Shown here piece after piece: positions 1-11,875 of a stretch of DNA of 64,000 bases. The notes below the pieces were generated by a model, which ran no database searches, was not told the origin of the DNA, and was given only the letters and a program-made list of their open reading frames with translations. The translations under genes were made by a program, and so were the position numbers. Position 1 is the first letter of the stretch. The number at the start of each line of letters is the position of its first letter. This stretch comes from Chondrus crispus (taxonomy: Eukaryota; Rhodophyta; Florideophyceae; Gigartinales; Gigartinaceae), in the NCBI RefSeq assembly GCF_000350225.1, contig NW_005179072.1, forward strand, positions 30,376-94,375. Direction: 5' to 3'.

Positions 1-1164
1 TAGCGAGGGCTCGAAAGCGCGTGAGTGACTCGCCCTCGTCCCTTCCTAAGCCGTGGCCATCCCGGGCGTCGTCGCTTGCAGGAGGGTGGCTCGGGCCACT
101 CGCTTAACTGGTGTGCGGCGGTCCGCGTGAGGAGGGGACCAGGAGGGAAGGCCGATCGGTCGGCTTGTGGCGCGTCGTGCTTTCGACTCACCCGGTCGAT
201 GCGGGCGTACGCTTCAACCTCCCGCCGGCCTCCCTTTCCGGTCAGGGGGTGGACGTGTGTACCTCCTGCTGGTACCCGTTGTACCCCCGTGCAGCGCCGT
301 GGATTGGGACTTTTTCTCGTAATACACGTGTACTGCGACCTTTTTCCGTCCGCCGCGCAATCAGAAAATCATCCCAAAAATTGTCATAATTTCCCTCGAA
401 AACAATTTCTGCCAAAAAATCAGAGCACGGTTCCTGATTGGGGCGCTGTCGTCTGAGGAAGAAATCTTCCCAAAATTAAATCATGGCATGCGCCGTGATT
501 AGCGACAAAAAGTTCTAATTGGGGCTGACAGTACACGTGTGTGCGCATATATTGGTGCCCCTCCGACTGAGTTGCTCTCGCGCTTACGCCCCTTTCCTAA
601 CTATCCTGGCGACTGTTGAGGCGAACGCAGCCTCACTCGCCTGCTCATCTGAAAACGCCGTTTGCGCGTTTCCTCGCGCACGACCCCTATCGATAGGGTC
701 ATGACCACGTCGTCCGTCGGGTTATCGGACCCGGATGCGGACTGAGGGCTCGAAGTGAGCCCGAACCCTCTGGGATATTCCGAGACACAAGCAACGGGCA
801 TTCTGGTCGCTCACTCTGCCCTCCGAGGGGCTCTCGTGATTCCACCGCTGATCGCCTCGTTCGTCGGGCGCCCCTCCTCGCCGTGGTTGCTGGACTTAAC
901 GGATCGTCCTGCAATCCTGTTCGGGGGGGGGGGGTCGTCCTACGTTTCCGCTCCGAACGGGGTTTTGCGGTCCTCGTAATGTCGGTCATTACGAGGGCTG
1001 AACATTTTTTAAGGCAGTTCGTACTGTCCTGTTCTTATGTCTCGCGTCCCTGACGTCCGAGAAGTCAAGACGACTTGACTTGAACACGTCCCCAGCTGTG
1101 ACCCTCCGATAGGGTCAGCCGTCCTCCTTCGCTTCCCCTTTTCGTCTGTTCGTGCAGGCTGGGG
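1..1164. other. Element A region between pol and its missing 3' LTR
   Basis: This stretch lies downstream of element A's pol. By analogy with element C it should belong to the long segment before the 3' LTR. It has no ORF longer than about 145 codons and I recognise no domain in any frame. A run of 12 G sits at 923-934. Element C carries about 8 kb here, with an antisense ORF and a host-gene fragment, so the equivalent in A may continue left of the window. I cannot say whether an antisense ORF is present. Confidence 0.5.
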
Positions 1165-4100
1165 TTAATCCGCGAAGGAGCGGTTGAGGGCCCCCCCCCC
1201 TTCAGCGTGAACGTCCGCGTTCACGGTTTGGGTGAGGTCTCTGCCAGTACGACTCCGGAGGCGTTGGGCGTAACGAGACACCAACTCCTCTGGAACGTGA
1301 GTCCGCGCAGTCCAAGTGGGCGCGTCGTAATCCGCCCACTTGATGAGGAACTCCGTAGTTCCGTCTTCCATGACTCGATGTCTCAGTAGCCGTTCGACGG
1401 CATACTGCGTTCCCGCGGTGTCCTTATCGGCGAGGTCCCTCGCGGTCGTCGTACTTGCTCGTGGCGCGTCTATCGGAGACGGCGCGTACACGCAGCGGTC
1501 GGCGGAGACTCGCTCGGTGACCCCATCACGATCGATCGTGATGGTTCGGCAGTTATTGGCGAGCACGCGGTAGGGTCCGACAGCGGGCGAAGCGAGCTTG
1601 TTTGATGTCTTAGCCCCATCGGTGGGGTTGAGATATACGTATTCTCCGGGACGGAGCCGGGAATTAATACGTCGTATGCGCTTATCGAAGTCGCGCTTGT
1701 AGCGAGCCTGCGTCCGACGCAGGCTCCCGTAGGCCTTTTGGATAGTCGAGTCCAACGTCTTGAGGAACTCGGCACGTTGGTTCCCCCTATCGGAACGGGG
1801 CGCGTCGCCGTCCGCCCGTCGGAGAGAGAACTCCGGCGGTGGCCTGCTGAGCACGAGCTCAAACGGCGTGGTGCGTGTGGTGCGATGTACGTGGGATTTG
1901 TACGCATACGTAAGCGGCCCCACGTACACATCCCAGTCGTCCTGGTGTTCACCCACGTAGTTCCGCAGCATCGAGGCGATTGTTCGGTTATATCGCTCGA
2001 CTTGCCCGTTCGTCTGGGGATGGTACGCCGAAGTGTACAAATTCGTTATCCCCAGAACGCGGCACGTGCTGTGGAAGAACTTGGCATTAAACTGAGGGCC
2101 GTTGTCCGAAAGCAACGTGCGAGGGACGCCATACTTGAACACCCACGAGTCGCAGAACGCAACTGCGACCGTGTACGCTGTTATCGTGCGGAGCGCAACA
2201 ACTTGCGTCAGCTTACTGAAGTGGTCCGTAATCACGAGCAGGAACCGTTTTCCTGTCTTCGTCTTGGGGAGCGGCCCCAAGATGTCGATTGCGAGGCTCT
2301 CGAGGGGCCTCGTAGCTGGAAACAATCTCAATCGGTTGAGATGTTTCCTCAGCTTGACCCGGTTCGTCGCGCAGGTTCGACACCCTTGCACCGTGGCTGC
2401 TACGTCTGCAGCCAGGTGGGGCCAGTAGTACTCGCGTCGAAGTGCGTAGTACATACGGTTCTGGCCCGGGTGCCCCGCGATAGCCGGGTTTTGGCACAGG
2501 CGAAGGAGCCTGGCGCGAAGCGTCCGAGGTACCACCACCTGAACGATATCAGGGTCGAAGGGATGTCTCCGTTTGAGCACCACTTGGTGGTCCTCGAAGA
2601 ACGCGGAGTCCCGAGACTCTGACTGTCGTGCCAAAACGGTTTGGCAGAAGTCATCCACGCGTTGCTCCTCGACTATCTCCTCTATCGTAAGAGGGGCCGG
2701 AAGGTCGTCCTGCGGTGGTGCGACCGGGGCGTCGAGCACGCCAGCCTCGGGGTCTTCGGCGCGCTGGATGTCGGCAGTGTCGAACTTGTCGTTCTCTTCC
2801 CAAAACGAATTGGGTCCTTGGAGAGCGGGGGCTTCGTCGTCGCCTCTCGGTTCGTCGCGCGTCCGTACGCGCGACCTTGTTCGGGCTTCGGCTTGGTTCC
2901 GTGTCGTTATGAAGACATGGACGGCCTGATGATCACAACTCGCGGTACAAGAGTGGTCCGCGAGCTCGTTCGATGCGTCTCGAACTGTCGTGCCCCCGTC
3001 GAAAGTGGGGATGTCGTCATCCACCTCGACGGTGGGGCGAGGGTCATTGGCGACCTTCGGCGACACGAGTCGTGACAGGGCATCGGGCACCTGATGCACG
3101 CGTCCGGGGCGGTACTGAATAGTGAAATCGTATTCAGCCAGACGTAGCCGCCACCGGGTGAGTCTTCCGGAACTCTCGGTGAGTGACATGAGCCATCGGA
3201 GGGCTTCATGGTCCGTACGTACGGTGAACTTCGTGCCTTCTACGTACGGCCGTAGTGTGCGGACGGCCCACAGTACGGCGAAGCACTCGCGTTCGGTAGC
3301 GCTGTAGTTGCGCTCACTATCGGACAGTGAGTACGACCAATACCCCACGGGGCGCCAGTCGTTCGGCTCTTCGTGCCCCTGAAGTAAGGTGCAGCCGAGT
3401 TGGTAGGCACTCGCGTCGGTGTCTATCATGTACGGACGACCGTGCCGGGGCAACGCGAGGATCGGCGGAGCGATCATGCACTTCTTAAGGTTCTCGAACG
3501 CCTGAATTTGCAGCTCCGTGGGTTTATAGAAATTGGGATCCGAATCCTTGCGCGTCATGTCGGTCAGAGGACGCACAATCTTAGCGAACCCCTTAGCGAA
3601 TCGGCGGTATACGTTACACGCCCGGAGGAACGAGCGCACTTGCGTCAACGTCCTCGGGAACGTGAACGTCTTGAAAGCGTCGGCCGCCGTATCAGCCACG
3701 CTCAACTTGCCTGGGGAGATGACGTGCCCCAGGTAGTGCACCTTCGGTCGGAAGAAGCTGCACTTCTTGAGCTTAAGGGAGATACCAGAACTCCGCAGTA
3801 AGCTCAAGACGGTATCGAGATGCCTCGCGTGTTCTCCGTGCGTACGGGAGAACACGATCACGTCGTCGAGATAGACGAGGCATATTTGCCAGCGGACTCC
3901 GGAGAGTATTATGTCGAGCGCACGTTGGAAGGTGGCCGGTGGCCCTTTGAGCCCAAACGGCATGCGCAAGTGGCGAAACGTGCCCATGTGCGTCGTAAAC
4001 GTGGTCTTATCCCGGTCTTCCGGAGCGACGGGGATCTGCCAATAACTGGAATTGCAGTCCAACGTCGTAAAGACCGCTGCATCTCCTAACGAGTCGATGC

Positions 4101-5781
4101 AGTCGTCCATCCGTGGCAGTGGATACGAATCCGCTGCCGTCTTCGCGTTGAGACGCCGGTAGTCCACGCAGAACCGAAGAGAGCCGTCTTTCTTCGGTAC
4201 GAGCACCACGGGGGACGCCCACTTGGTGCTCGCGGGTTCGATAACCCCTGCGTTCAACATCTTGCTGACCTCCTTCGCGACCATTTCGCGCATGGCCGGG
4301 CCCTTCCGATAGGGCATAGAACGAATCGGTTTCGTTCCCGGTTCGAGGGGAATGCGGTGCTCCGTGGCTTGGATCGTTCCAAGCGCACCGCTCCACAGAC
4401 TCGAGTGCTTACGGAGCATCTCGAGTACGTGGCCACGGAGCTTGTCATCGTCGATGTATGACAGGTCGATCTCTTTTTTCCAATCCATCGGTGGATTTTC
4501 GGGATCCTTTTGCTGGTGGAGTACGGTACCCCTCCGCCGTCGGTTGGCATGAAGGTGACCGTTCGTCCCGGTCGACCCCCTTGCCCCCGGCGGTGGTCTT
4601 ATCGTCGGAGTTGGATTGGCCAACTCCTACCCCACCGACTTGATCGGTCACGTCGGTCAGGTGTAGCGCGTGCGCGATCCCCTCGGCGACCTTATGTTCG
4701 GGCGTGAGGATCGCAAGGGGGTTGCGCTTCGCGTATCCCACGACGGTGTGCTTCGGAAGCCGCCTTTCTCGTCGTGAGAAATTCGTGACGATGACGTCGA
4801 AGGTCTGATTCGGTAGGACCTCCGCGACGCCATTCGTCAGCCTCACTCCATGTCGGTGTTGGAGTGAGGGCTGGTGCTCCAGGAACACGAGGCCCCTCCC
4901 CGCGGTTGTCACACGCACACGGGCTTGTGACATCGCGGGGATGGTAACCCAGCGGGCGATTCGGATCGCTTGCGGGGCCTCCTCGCGTACGTCTGGCCGA
5001 CCCGTGTGTCGCCCGTGTCGCCTGGTAGGGGGAGTCGACTCCCCTTTTCCGTCGACGATGGCGACGGAACCGCCTTGGCGTAGCTCCATTCGTTGAGCTT
5101 CGATGTCGATACATCGCACGTGCGTATCGATGAAGGCCATGCCGAGGAGGACTGGCACGGCGAGCTGGTCCGCGACTACGAACGGAATTCGAAACACCGT
5201 GTTCCTCAACCGCACGGCCACGCGGACGACGGCCGAAAGCTTGAGGGGGTTGCTATTCGCGCTGCCAATCGTTGCAGAGGTGCGTCGTGCACGACGTAAC
5301 GCGTCCAATCGGGGGGAAGGTCGGCCTTCGTCACCAGATTATACCCCGAACACGTATCAACGGCGATCGTGCGGGGTTTAAATGCATTTCCCTCTGTGGC
5401 TATCGAGCCGAGGACGTTGTAGATCTTCGACGTCATGAGGCAAATGGCGCCGTCGACAACCTTCGGGGCGACCTTATCGGTGAGGTCGTTCCGCCGGGGC
5501 CTTCGATTTCGGTGCTGGCCCCGCTTGCGTTTCGTTCTCCCCCTTTCTTGGGGCGTCCGCAGATCAGTGACGCCCCTCGGATTATTCGAGTCCGTACGAC
5601 ACGGACATTTCTCCGGCGACCTTGGGCTCGTGGGAGTCAGGGGGTCGACCGAATCTTTTCGGTCGTCGTTGCCCCCGTCGCCTTCGTTACGCCTCACCGG
5701 GACGTCAGCTGTCCCCGTGTCTTGTGCTCCTAACGTCGGGCCTTCGGAGGCCTCGACGTGCGCTCCCTCCTGTATCGGCAT
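1165..5781 (-). pseudogene. Pol of element A: protease, RT, RNase H, integrase, chromodomain (frameshifted)
   Basis: Three minus-strand frames overlap to give one Pol. Frame one (5781 to about 5260) has a basic linker and the protease start with the unusual motif DTCSG. Frame two (about 5260 to 4500) has the rest of the protease. Frame three (about 4500 to 1165) has RT with YLDD at 3862-3873, RNase H, a zinc-binding integrase N terminus, the integrase core with a DNGPQF motif, and a C-terminal chromodomain rich in W and acidic residues. Compared with element C, frameshifts lie near 5260 and 4500, so no full Pol can be made. The last residues read through the G-run because the stop used in C is absent. 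DTCSG is shared by A and C, whereas B has the normal DSGAG. Confidence 0.92.
1191..1224 (-). promoter_or_regulatory. Central polypurine tract with palindrome, element A
   Basis: On the element's sense strand an 18-bp imperfect palindrome (1207-1224; arms GTGAACG and CGTTCAC) is followed six bases later by a run of ten G (1191-1200). The same cassette occurs at the end of pol in element C and again beside C's 3' LTR, where it is the expected plus-strand primer. The copy here is therefore probably an internal polypurine tract. In A the pol stop has been lost and the reading frame runs through it. Confidence 0.6.
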
Positions 5782-6152
5782 TACAGGAGCTCCCGTGTTC
5801 GCCTCCGGTAGCGGGGGATGTATTATCGGACAATACCCCCCGTGTCCTTGGCGAGCACGCGGGGTCGGGTCTAGTTCGTGGGGAAAAGACGGCCCACGCG
5901 ACCGCGTGTACGTAACCGTCTTTACCCTTTTTTCGAACTACCTGTGCTATCGGAGCTAACCTCCTGGCTATCGACGGCCAGGTCTTCTTCGGGTAGCCGT
6001 CCGTGTGAGTCAGGACGATTCCCCTACTGCGGCTCAGCGGCCCTGGCGAAGTATTCGGGTACTTCCGGGCCTTGACCTGCGGCGTCCGGTCGTCGCAGGA
6101 TATGGGGGACGAAGCGAGTCGGCTCGCCTTCGTGACCCTCCGTGGGTAGAGG

Positions 6153-8492
6153 TTACGGATCCTCTACCCAGTCTTGCAGGTATATTATCGCATTTTGTAC
6201 CTGTTGGGGTAACCGAGAACGGTCTCGGTCCCCTCTCTGCTCTTGGTGCGGGTATCTTGTGTCCGCCTGGCGGTAGGCGGGTCGATCCCGACGATCGACT
6301 TCGTTACGACGGTACCCGCCTCCACGGAGGGCGAAGCGTGCGCCCCCACCCGATCGGTTCGGGAAACCTTGAGGCGGGGGACGGCCCTCGCCCGCCGCTT
6401 GCCGGAGGAGATTACGCCTCCCTGGGCGCGTCTCCATCTGGTAGCGGTAGTTCCTGTACGCCGTGAACATTCGTTGTTCCGGCGACAGGAACGGGCACGC
6501 GTACATGGCATGCCCGTACGTACGGCATCGCCAGCACACGTACGCGCTGCCGTCCGTTGAGGCGAAGGTCGCCGCGTGCCGCGCCTCCTCATCGGTGAGG
6601 AGGGGCACGCGGGGGGAGGCACTTCCCTTATATCGATTCGAGATATCGAGCTCGGCGACGCGGGGGTCTGTGCCCCTTGCCACTCTCGGAGTGGCCGTGA
6701 ATGCGGTCGCATAACTTGATGTCGTTCCGGTCGACATCCGTGAGGGGGCTCGTGCCCCCACGGGCCGTTCTCTTTGCGTAATGAGGACAGGGTCGGCCTG
6801 CCACTCATCCTCCCCGATATGGAGGGTCGAGGCGGGCGAACTTGTCGCGGCGGACTTCGTAGTCCTGCCAGCCTTCCCTGCCGGTTTCGGATCCGGTAGG
6901 GGTAAACCGCGCCGAGCGCGGTACGTTGTACCTTCTGCCGTGGCGATACGGCGGATGGTTGGAAGATCGGTCTTCTGACTGCCTGGCAGCCTTTGCACAG
7001 TCTTGGATACTGCGGCACGGGTTGCCGGTGCAAGTCCCCGCACGAAGTAGTGCGCGAGGGACTGTTCGGTGAAGACTGCCGTGCATCGGAACGCGGCAGT
7101 CTCGAGTCGGTCAGCAAACGTGCTTTCCGTCTCATGCAATTGTTGTCGCGCCGTAGCAACAGCTTCGTACGCTTCACCTAACACGTCGTCGGTGAGGTAG
7201 CGTTTCAAGAATTGATTCACGAGCCCCGGCCAGCTCACGTCGTCGTGGAGCTGGCCGGCGCAGAGGCCACGCATCGTATAACTCGTATACAGGCGCTCCG
7301 CGTCGCGCTCGAGGAAGTGCGCGAGGACTCGTACCGCAACACCTTCGGTCAGGTGTTGCCAGTTGAAGGTGGTTCGGATATCCTTCAAGAACGGCAGCAG
7401 CTGGATCGGGTCGGTACCGTCGAAGCTGCGCATCGTGGGACGGATCCCACGACAGCGTTGGACGTACTTCGCGATCCGTCCCGCGTCACCCGAGGTAACG
7501 AGCCTCGAGGTGTTATCCAAGCGGTACATACGATAGTCAGCAACGGCGCTGAACTCTTGGATCATCGTATGTACCGGCTCGAGCCCGGGTTCAGCGGGAC
7601 CCAGCGTGCCGAAGGAGGTAACCGGTAGCGTACGGACGTCTACCGGACCTGGATGCTCGGCGTAACTCGCCGGCGGATAGCCGCCCCAGCGGGGATCGAC
7701 GAAAAACATCGGTTCTCCGGATCCGCGGGCGGCTCCTCCACGGTCGTGTTCGTCCGCGTACGATACGCGGTCCACTTGCCGCCTACTTCCGGCGATAGGC
7801 GGCAAGGCTTGGGTCTCAGACGCGAAGTTCGCGTCTATCGGAGGACGGCTTCCTTCTGCAGTCCGACTGGTAGCGACACCAGTCGGACGCCAACCTTCGG
7901 GGGCGGCGGCGCTCGGAGGTACGGTACCGCCGGGCCCTCTCGAGGGGGCACCGGGTAGCCCTTCGGCCATGGTACGTTCCATGTCACGAGCACGCCGACG
8001 AGTGGCGTTGAGCTCAGCGGAGAGGTGCGCGAACGCACCCAATTGCTCTGCGGTCGGAGAGGTTCGGTCCTCGGGTCGTCTCACCGAGGTCGGCCTCTCA
8101 GGGCGACCTTGCCCGGACGGTCTGGGCGAGGCAAAACGGGAGTCTTCGACGAGCACTATCCGCGAGTGTAACTCGTCGATCAGTGTTCGGAGATTCTCTA
8201 AAGACTGCGTCACTCTATCGAACCTCCCTTCACGCAGGGAGCGGAGTTCGGCCATACATGGAGTGTATACATGGTCCGATACATCGATCCGAAGGGAAGT
8301 ACGGACTTCGTCGATGTATTCGGCTATGCGTTCGAACATCGCCGCCGCTCTTTCCTCGGAGGAACCGAGCGACGGTTCGCGGTCACGAGGACCTGCGTCG
8401 CCGTCGTCCGACGGGGCGGATGGGGACTGCACAGCGGCCGGACTCAGATCTGCCGCTTCGGAGCGGATCGAGGGCTCAAACTCTTGGCTCAT
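6153..8492 (-). CDS. Gag of element A
   Basis: This 779-codon ORF starts 64 bases inside the primer-binding site. It matches element C's Gag along its length. The first third is predicted helical or coiled (segments such as MFERIAEYIDEVR), the middle is a capsid-like retrotransposon Gag region, and a CCHC zinc knuckle (C-x2-C-x4-H-x4-C) lies at about 6495-6538, followed by an Arg/Gly-rich tail. Gag would form the cytoplasmic virus-like particle and bind element RNA. The stop at 6153 is probably secondary: in element C the frame continues about 80 codons, and similar residues follow the A stop. The start at 8492 gives the same spacing from the primer site as in C. Confidence 0.88.
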   Translation of the reverse strand: MSQEFEPSIRSEAADLSPAAVQSPSAPSDDGDAGPRDREPSLGSSEERAAAMFERIAEYIDEVRTSLRIDVSDHVYTPCMAELRSLREGRFDRVTQSLENLRTLIDELHSRIVLVEDSRFASPRPSGQGRPERPTSVRRPEDRTSPTAEQLGAFAHLSAELNATRRRARDMERTMAEGLPGAPSRGPGGTVPPSAAAPEGWRPTGVATSRTAEGSRPPIDANFASETQALPPIAGSRRQVDRVSYADEHDRGGAARGSGEPMFFVDPRWGGYPPASYAEHPGPVDVRTLPVTSFGTLGPAEPGLEPVHTMIQEFSAVADYRMYRLDNTSRLVTSGDAGRIAKYVQRCRGIRPTMRSFDGTDPIQLLPFLKDIRTTFNWQHLTEGVAVRVLAHFLERDAERLYTSYTMRGLCAGQLHDDVSWPGLVNQFLKRYLTDDVLGEAYEAVATARQQLHETESTFADRLETAAFRCTAVFTEQSLAHYFVRGLAPATRAAVSKTVQRLPGSQKTDLPTIRRIATAEGTTYRARRGLPLPDPKPAGKAGRTTKSAATSSPASTLHIGEDEWQADPVLITQRERPVGARAPSRMSTGTTSSYATAFTATPRVARGTDPRVAELDISNRYKGSASPRVPLLTDEEARHAATFASTDGSAYVCWRCRTYGHAMYACPFLSPEQRMFTAYRNYRYQMETRPGRRNLLRQAAGEGRPPPQGFPNRSGGGARFALRGGGYRRNEVDRRDRPAYRQADTRYPHQEQRGDRDRSRLPQQVQNAIIYLQDWVEDP

Positions 8493-8555
8493 CTCGACGC
8501 AATCGGTTCGCGGAGGGAAGCGGAAGTCTTCTCGGAGATCGGACTCCAGGGTCTT

Positions 8556-8571
8556 CTAGGTCGGGAGACCA
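8556..8571 (-). other. Primer-binding site, element A
   Basis: On the element sense strand the 16 bases TGGTCTCCCGACCTAG start one base inside the 5' LTR. The identical site at the same spacing occurs in element C (48341-48356). TGG at the start complements a tRNA CCA end. I could not match it to a specific tRNA. Confidence 0.7.
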
Positions 8572-8572
8572 C

Positions 8573-9273
8573 TGTAGCATAAACACCCCCAGCGGAGAGG
8601 GGTGTATGCACAGCTCGACGTAGACTCCGTCCGATCGGGAAGACGGAGGTGAGGCCGGACACCAGCTAACGGCACCGGGCAGCGGGCCCGGGTAGCGTGG
8701 TAGAGCAGGAATGGGGAGGACGCCGGTACGCGCGAGCGGTTCGACGCCTCGACGCCCCGGCGCGGTACTGGGTAACGATCCAGTACCGACGGGCGGAGGC
8801 GGAGCCGACTCGTGGGCGTACCGCGCGCGTCCTCAATCCGCGCTCGGTGCCGCTCTAAGGTAATTAGCGAGCGTTACCTTAGAATAAGCGGGAAGTCGGA
8901 CCTTGACGGTCGGTGGGTGACAAGTCCGTGCTTGTCCTCCTCCGCCGCCGTCAGTTCGCTCCATATTTAATATACAAAACAATCTATCATAACACTACAG
9001 TACCGAGGTACTGTAGCGGGCTACTGTAGTGCAGGTCGGCCTGCACTGTAATACTGTCACCTATGTCGAGGCTGACAGTACACGTATTACCCGTGGTGCG
9101 TGTGCGCTTCGTTCGCGCGTGGTACACGTGTGCACGTGTATGCACGTGTCCGTTGTCCGCGTGGTGTACACGTGGACACGCGCGGTTGTACTGTAGAGCG
9201 TCGAGCTCTACAGTAGGGGATCCTGTTGTTGATCCAATCTAACTAAAAAGCCCCCAGGGGGGGTTATACTACA
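8573..9273 (-). repeat. 5' LTR of element A
   Basis: On the plus strand this 701-bp segment begins TGTAGCATAA and ends TTATACTACA, an imperfect TG...CA terminal inverted repeat like the LTRs of element C. It is rich in CACGTG palindromes and in short TACTGTAG/CTACAGTA words near 8993-9200. The right edge is fixed by the copia integrase sequence that starts at 9274. The partner LTR is outside the window, so age and target duplication cannot be assessed. Confidence 0.85.
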
Positions 9274-11864
9274 CGGTCCACTTGAAGTACAGTCAGTTGG
9301 TGGTTCGAGATACTTCATTACATTTGTAGATGATCACTCGAACTGGGTTGTTGTGTACACGATTAGAAATAAATCCGAGGCGTTTGAAAAATACAAGTTG
9401 TGTGAAAAGTTGGCCCAAACTCACACTGGTCGCAAAGTGAAGGTGCTTCGCACTGATCGAGGGGGAGAGTACTTGTCGACGGAATTCAAATCGCATTTAG
9501 ATTTAAATGGTACGCAGCACCAACTCACAACGGCGTACACCCCTGAACAAAACGGTGTTGCTGAACGTTTAAATCGAACTTTGATTGATCTTGTCCGCTC
9601 TATGCTTTCTCATAAACAGGTCAGTAAGCGATTTTGGGCCGGGGCTCTTGCCACTTCAGTATATATTCGCAATCGAGTTACTTCACGGGCTTTGCCAGTT
9701 AACACCACTCCCCATCACATTTGGATGAAGTCAACTCCAAATGTTGGCCATTTGCGAGTATTTGGGTCAAAATGTTGGTATACATTACCAAAATTAGAGC
9801 TCCGTAAGCTGGACGTGCGAGCGCGTGAAGCGATGTTTCTGGGGTATTCGAAATGCAGTAAAGCATACAAACTTTGGGACGGAGAGTTGAATAAAATTGT
9901 TGTGTCACGGGATGTCAAGTTTGATGAATCGACATGTGGGATGCATGACATTCCTGCACACGAAAGTGATTCAATCAACTCTGATGTTGACATTGTATTG
10001 CTCGGTGGCGACAATGAGAATGAATACGATACCCCAAATACTGAAGGGGGTTGGGTCTGAAGAAGATGAGGGTTCCAGAGGAGGTTCTTGAAAACGACGA
10101 AACTCACTCTGTAAGTGAGAATGATGAAGATGATGTATCACCTCCCGTTGAAAATCCGTATGTCACCCCTCCAATTCCCACTCCAACTGTACGAAGATCG
10201 TCTCGAGTCAGCAGACTTCCTGCATCATGGTGGAGGAGCAACTTTGCAGCTGCTCTTCTTTCACATGCGCATGTCGCTATTAAAGGTCCCAACACTTTCA
10301 AACAGGCAACCAACGGTCCTAGAGCTGCATTTTGGCAAACCGGCATTGACAAAGAACTTGCCTCGCAGACCAAGAATCAGACCTGGAAACTTGTTCCTCA
10401 ATTTGAGGCGTCAAACATCATAACATCTCGATCGGTTTTCAATGTGAAGCAACTGCCTGATGCAAATGGCAATGTAATTGAAAGTGCAAAGCCAGACTTG
10501 TTGCTCGTGGATTTCAGCAAGTGCAAGGTCTTGACTATACTGAGACATATGCCCCCGTCATAAAGTTTACCACTATTCGTCTACTTCTTGCCTTAGTTGC
10601 TCATTATGTCCTCGAACTTCATCAGATGGATGTCGTAACTGCGTTTTTGAACGGCGACTTGGATGAAGACATCTACATGGAGCAACCCGAAGGGGGCATT
10701 GACAAAAGCAAAAGTGATCACGTATGTAAACTTTTGAAAGCACTTTACGGTCTTAAACAAGCACCTCATCAATGGCATGCCAAAGTGGATGATTTCTTAC
10801 TCGGTGAACTGGGATTTGAGACTTCACGTAGTGATCCGTGCCTCTACATTAAACGAATCGGTAACACTATCATGCTGATTGCACTTTATGTCGATGACTT
10901 GTTACTCGCTGGTAGTGATATCGATGCCATCAAATGGATGAAGGGGGAGCTTAATGAACGGTTTGAGATGAAAGACCTTGGTGAAGCAAAAGTCTGCATT
11001 GGTCTTGAGATTCAAAGGTATCGCACCGCCAAGACATTGAGTCTCACTCAAACTAAGTATGCATCATATGTGCTTGACCGTTTTAAAATGTCGACTTGTA
11101 ACCCTTCTCTGACTCCAATGGAACAAGGTCACACAACCACGATTTCTACCGAAAACGACTCCGAAACAAACGCACCGTATCGTGAGGCAGTTGGGTGCCT
11201 TATGTACTTGATGGTTGGCACTCGTCTAGACTTGGCATATGCGATTGGAAAGCTTTCTCAACATTCTGCCAACCCATGGGAGTCACACTGGGCAAGTGTA
11301 AAACGAGTAATGCGATACGTGCAAGGGACTCGAAACTTAGGAATCGTGTTTGACAATAAATCCAAATCGCCGGAGTTGTTCGGCTTCAGTGATGCTGACT
11401 GGGCCGGTTGTTCAGAATCTCGCAAGTCGACCAGCGGATATGTTTTCAAGTTCTGCGGTGGAGCGATCAGTTGGAGTTCCCGGAAACAGACTGTGGTTGC
11501 AACTTCGACGTGTGAGGCTGAGTACATTGCACTATGTGAAGGGTGTAAGGAGGCGACTTGGTTGCGTCAAGTGGTTGCTGATGTTCTTGGACTTGATTCT
11601 TATCCCATGATTATGATGGGGTGTGACAATGCAGGCACTATTTCGTATGCAAAAAATGAATCGATCAATCGTCGTAACAAACATGTTGATGTGAAATACC
11701 ACTATGTACGAGATGCAATTAAGAGAAACGTCATATCTTTGTGGCATTGCCCGACCACTTGCATGCCTGCAGATATGCTGACGAAAGCAGTTGGGCGAGC
11801 TCTGTTCCAGAGGTTTGTAGAACTTCTATGGCTTGCAGTAGCTACTTCTGGTAAAAGCATGTGA
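9274..11864 (+). pseudogene. Copia D Pol: integrase (partial), RT, RNase H
   Basis: Three frames join to give a copia Pol. The first (to about 10060) begins inside the integrase core and keeps the catalytic region around DRGGEYLSTEF and the PEQNGVAERL motif. The second (about 10051-10500) covers the acidic linker and the start of RT. The third (10521-11864) holds most of RT, with YVDD at 10887-10898, and RNase H with the CEAEYIAL motif near the end. Frameshifts lie near 10050 and 10490. The protein would integrate and copy the element's RNA in a virus-like particle. The N-terminal protease and Gag are absent, so it cannot be functional. Confidence 0.92.
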
Positions 11865-11875
11865 TCGAGGGGGAG

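Larger units (their letters stand above)
1..9273 (-). mobile_element. Ty3/gypsy chromodomain retrotransposon A, cut by window start
   Basis: Reading the minus strand from 9273 leftwards, the order is 5' LTR, primer-binding site, gag, protease, reverse transcriptase, RNase H, integrase and chromodomain, which is the Ty3 (chromovirus) order. The left end, with the 3' LTR, lies outside the window. It is close kin to element C: Gag and Pol align through most of their length and the LTR termini and primer site match. At 9273 the LTR directly abuts a copia integrase, so A appears to have inserted into copia D. Gag-pol is broken by frameshifts and stops, so this copy is not autonomous. Confidence 0.93.

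Noticed and set aside
1738-2622. 294-codon plus-strand ORF
   Set aside because: It lies fully opposite the integrase region of element A's pol and is its antisense shadow; no independent domain.
9080-9190. CACGTG clusters as a regulatory array
   Set aside because: CACGTG-type words are scattered across many LTRs and flanks here; without counts I cannot call a specific site.
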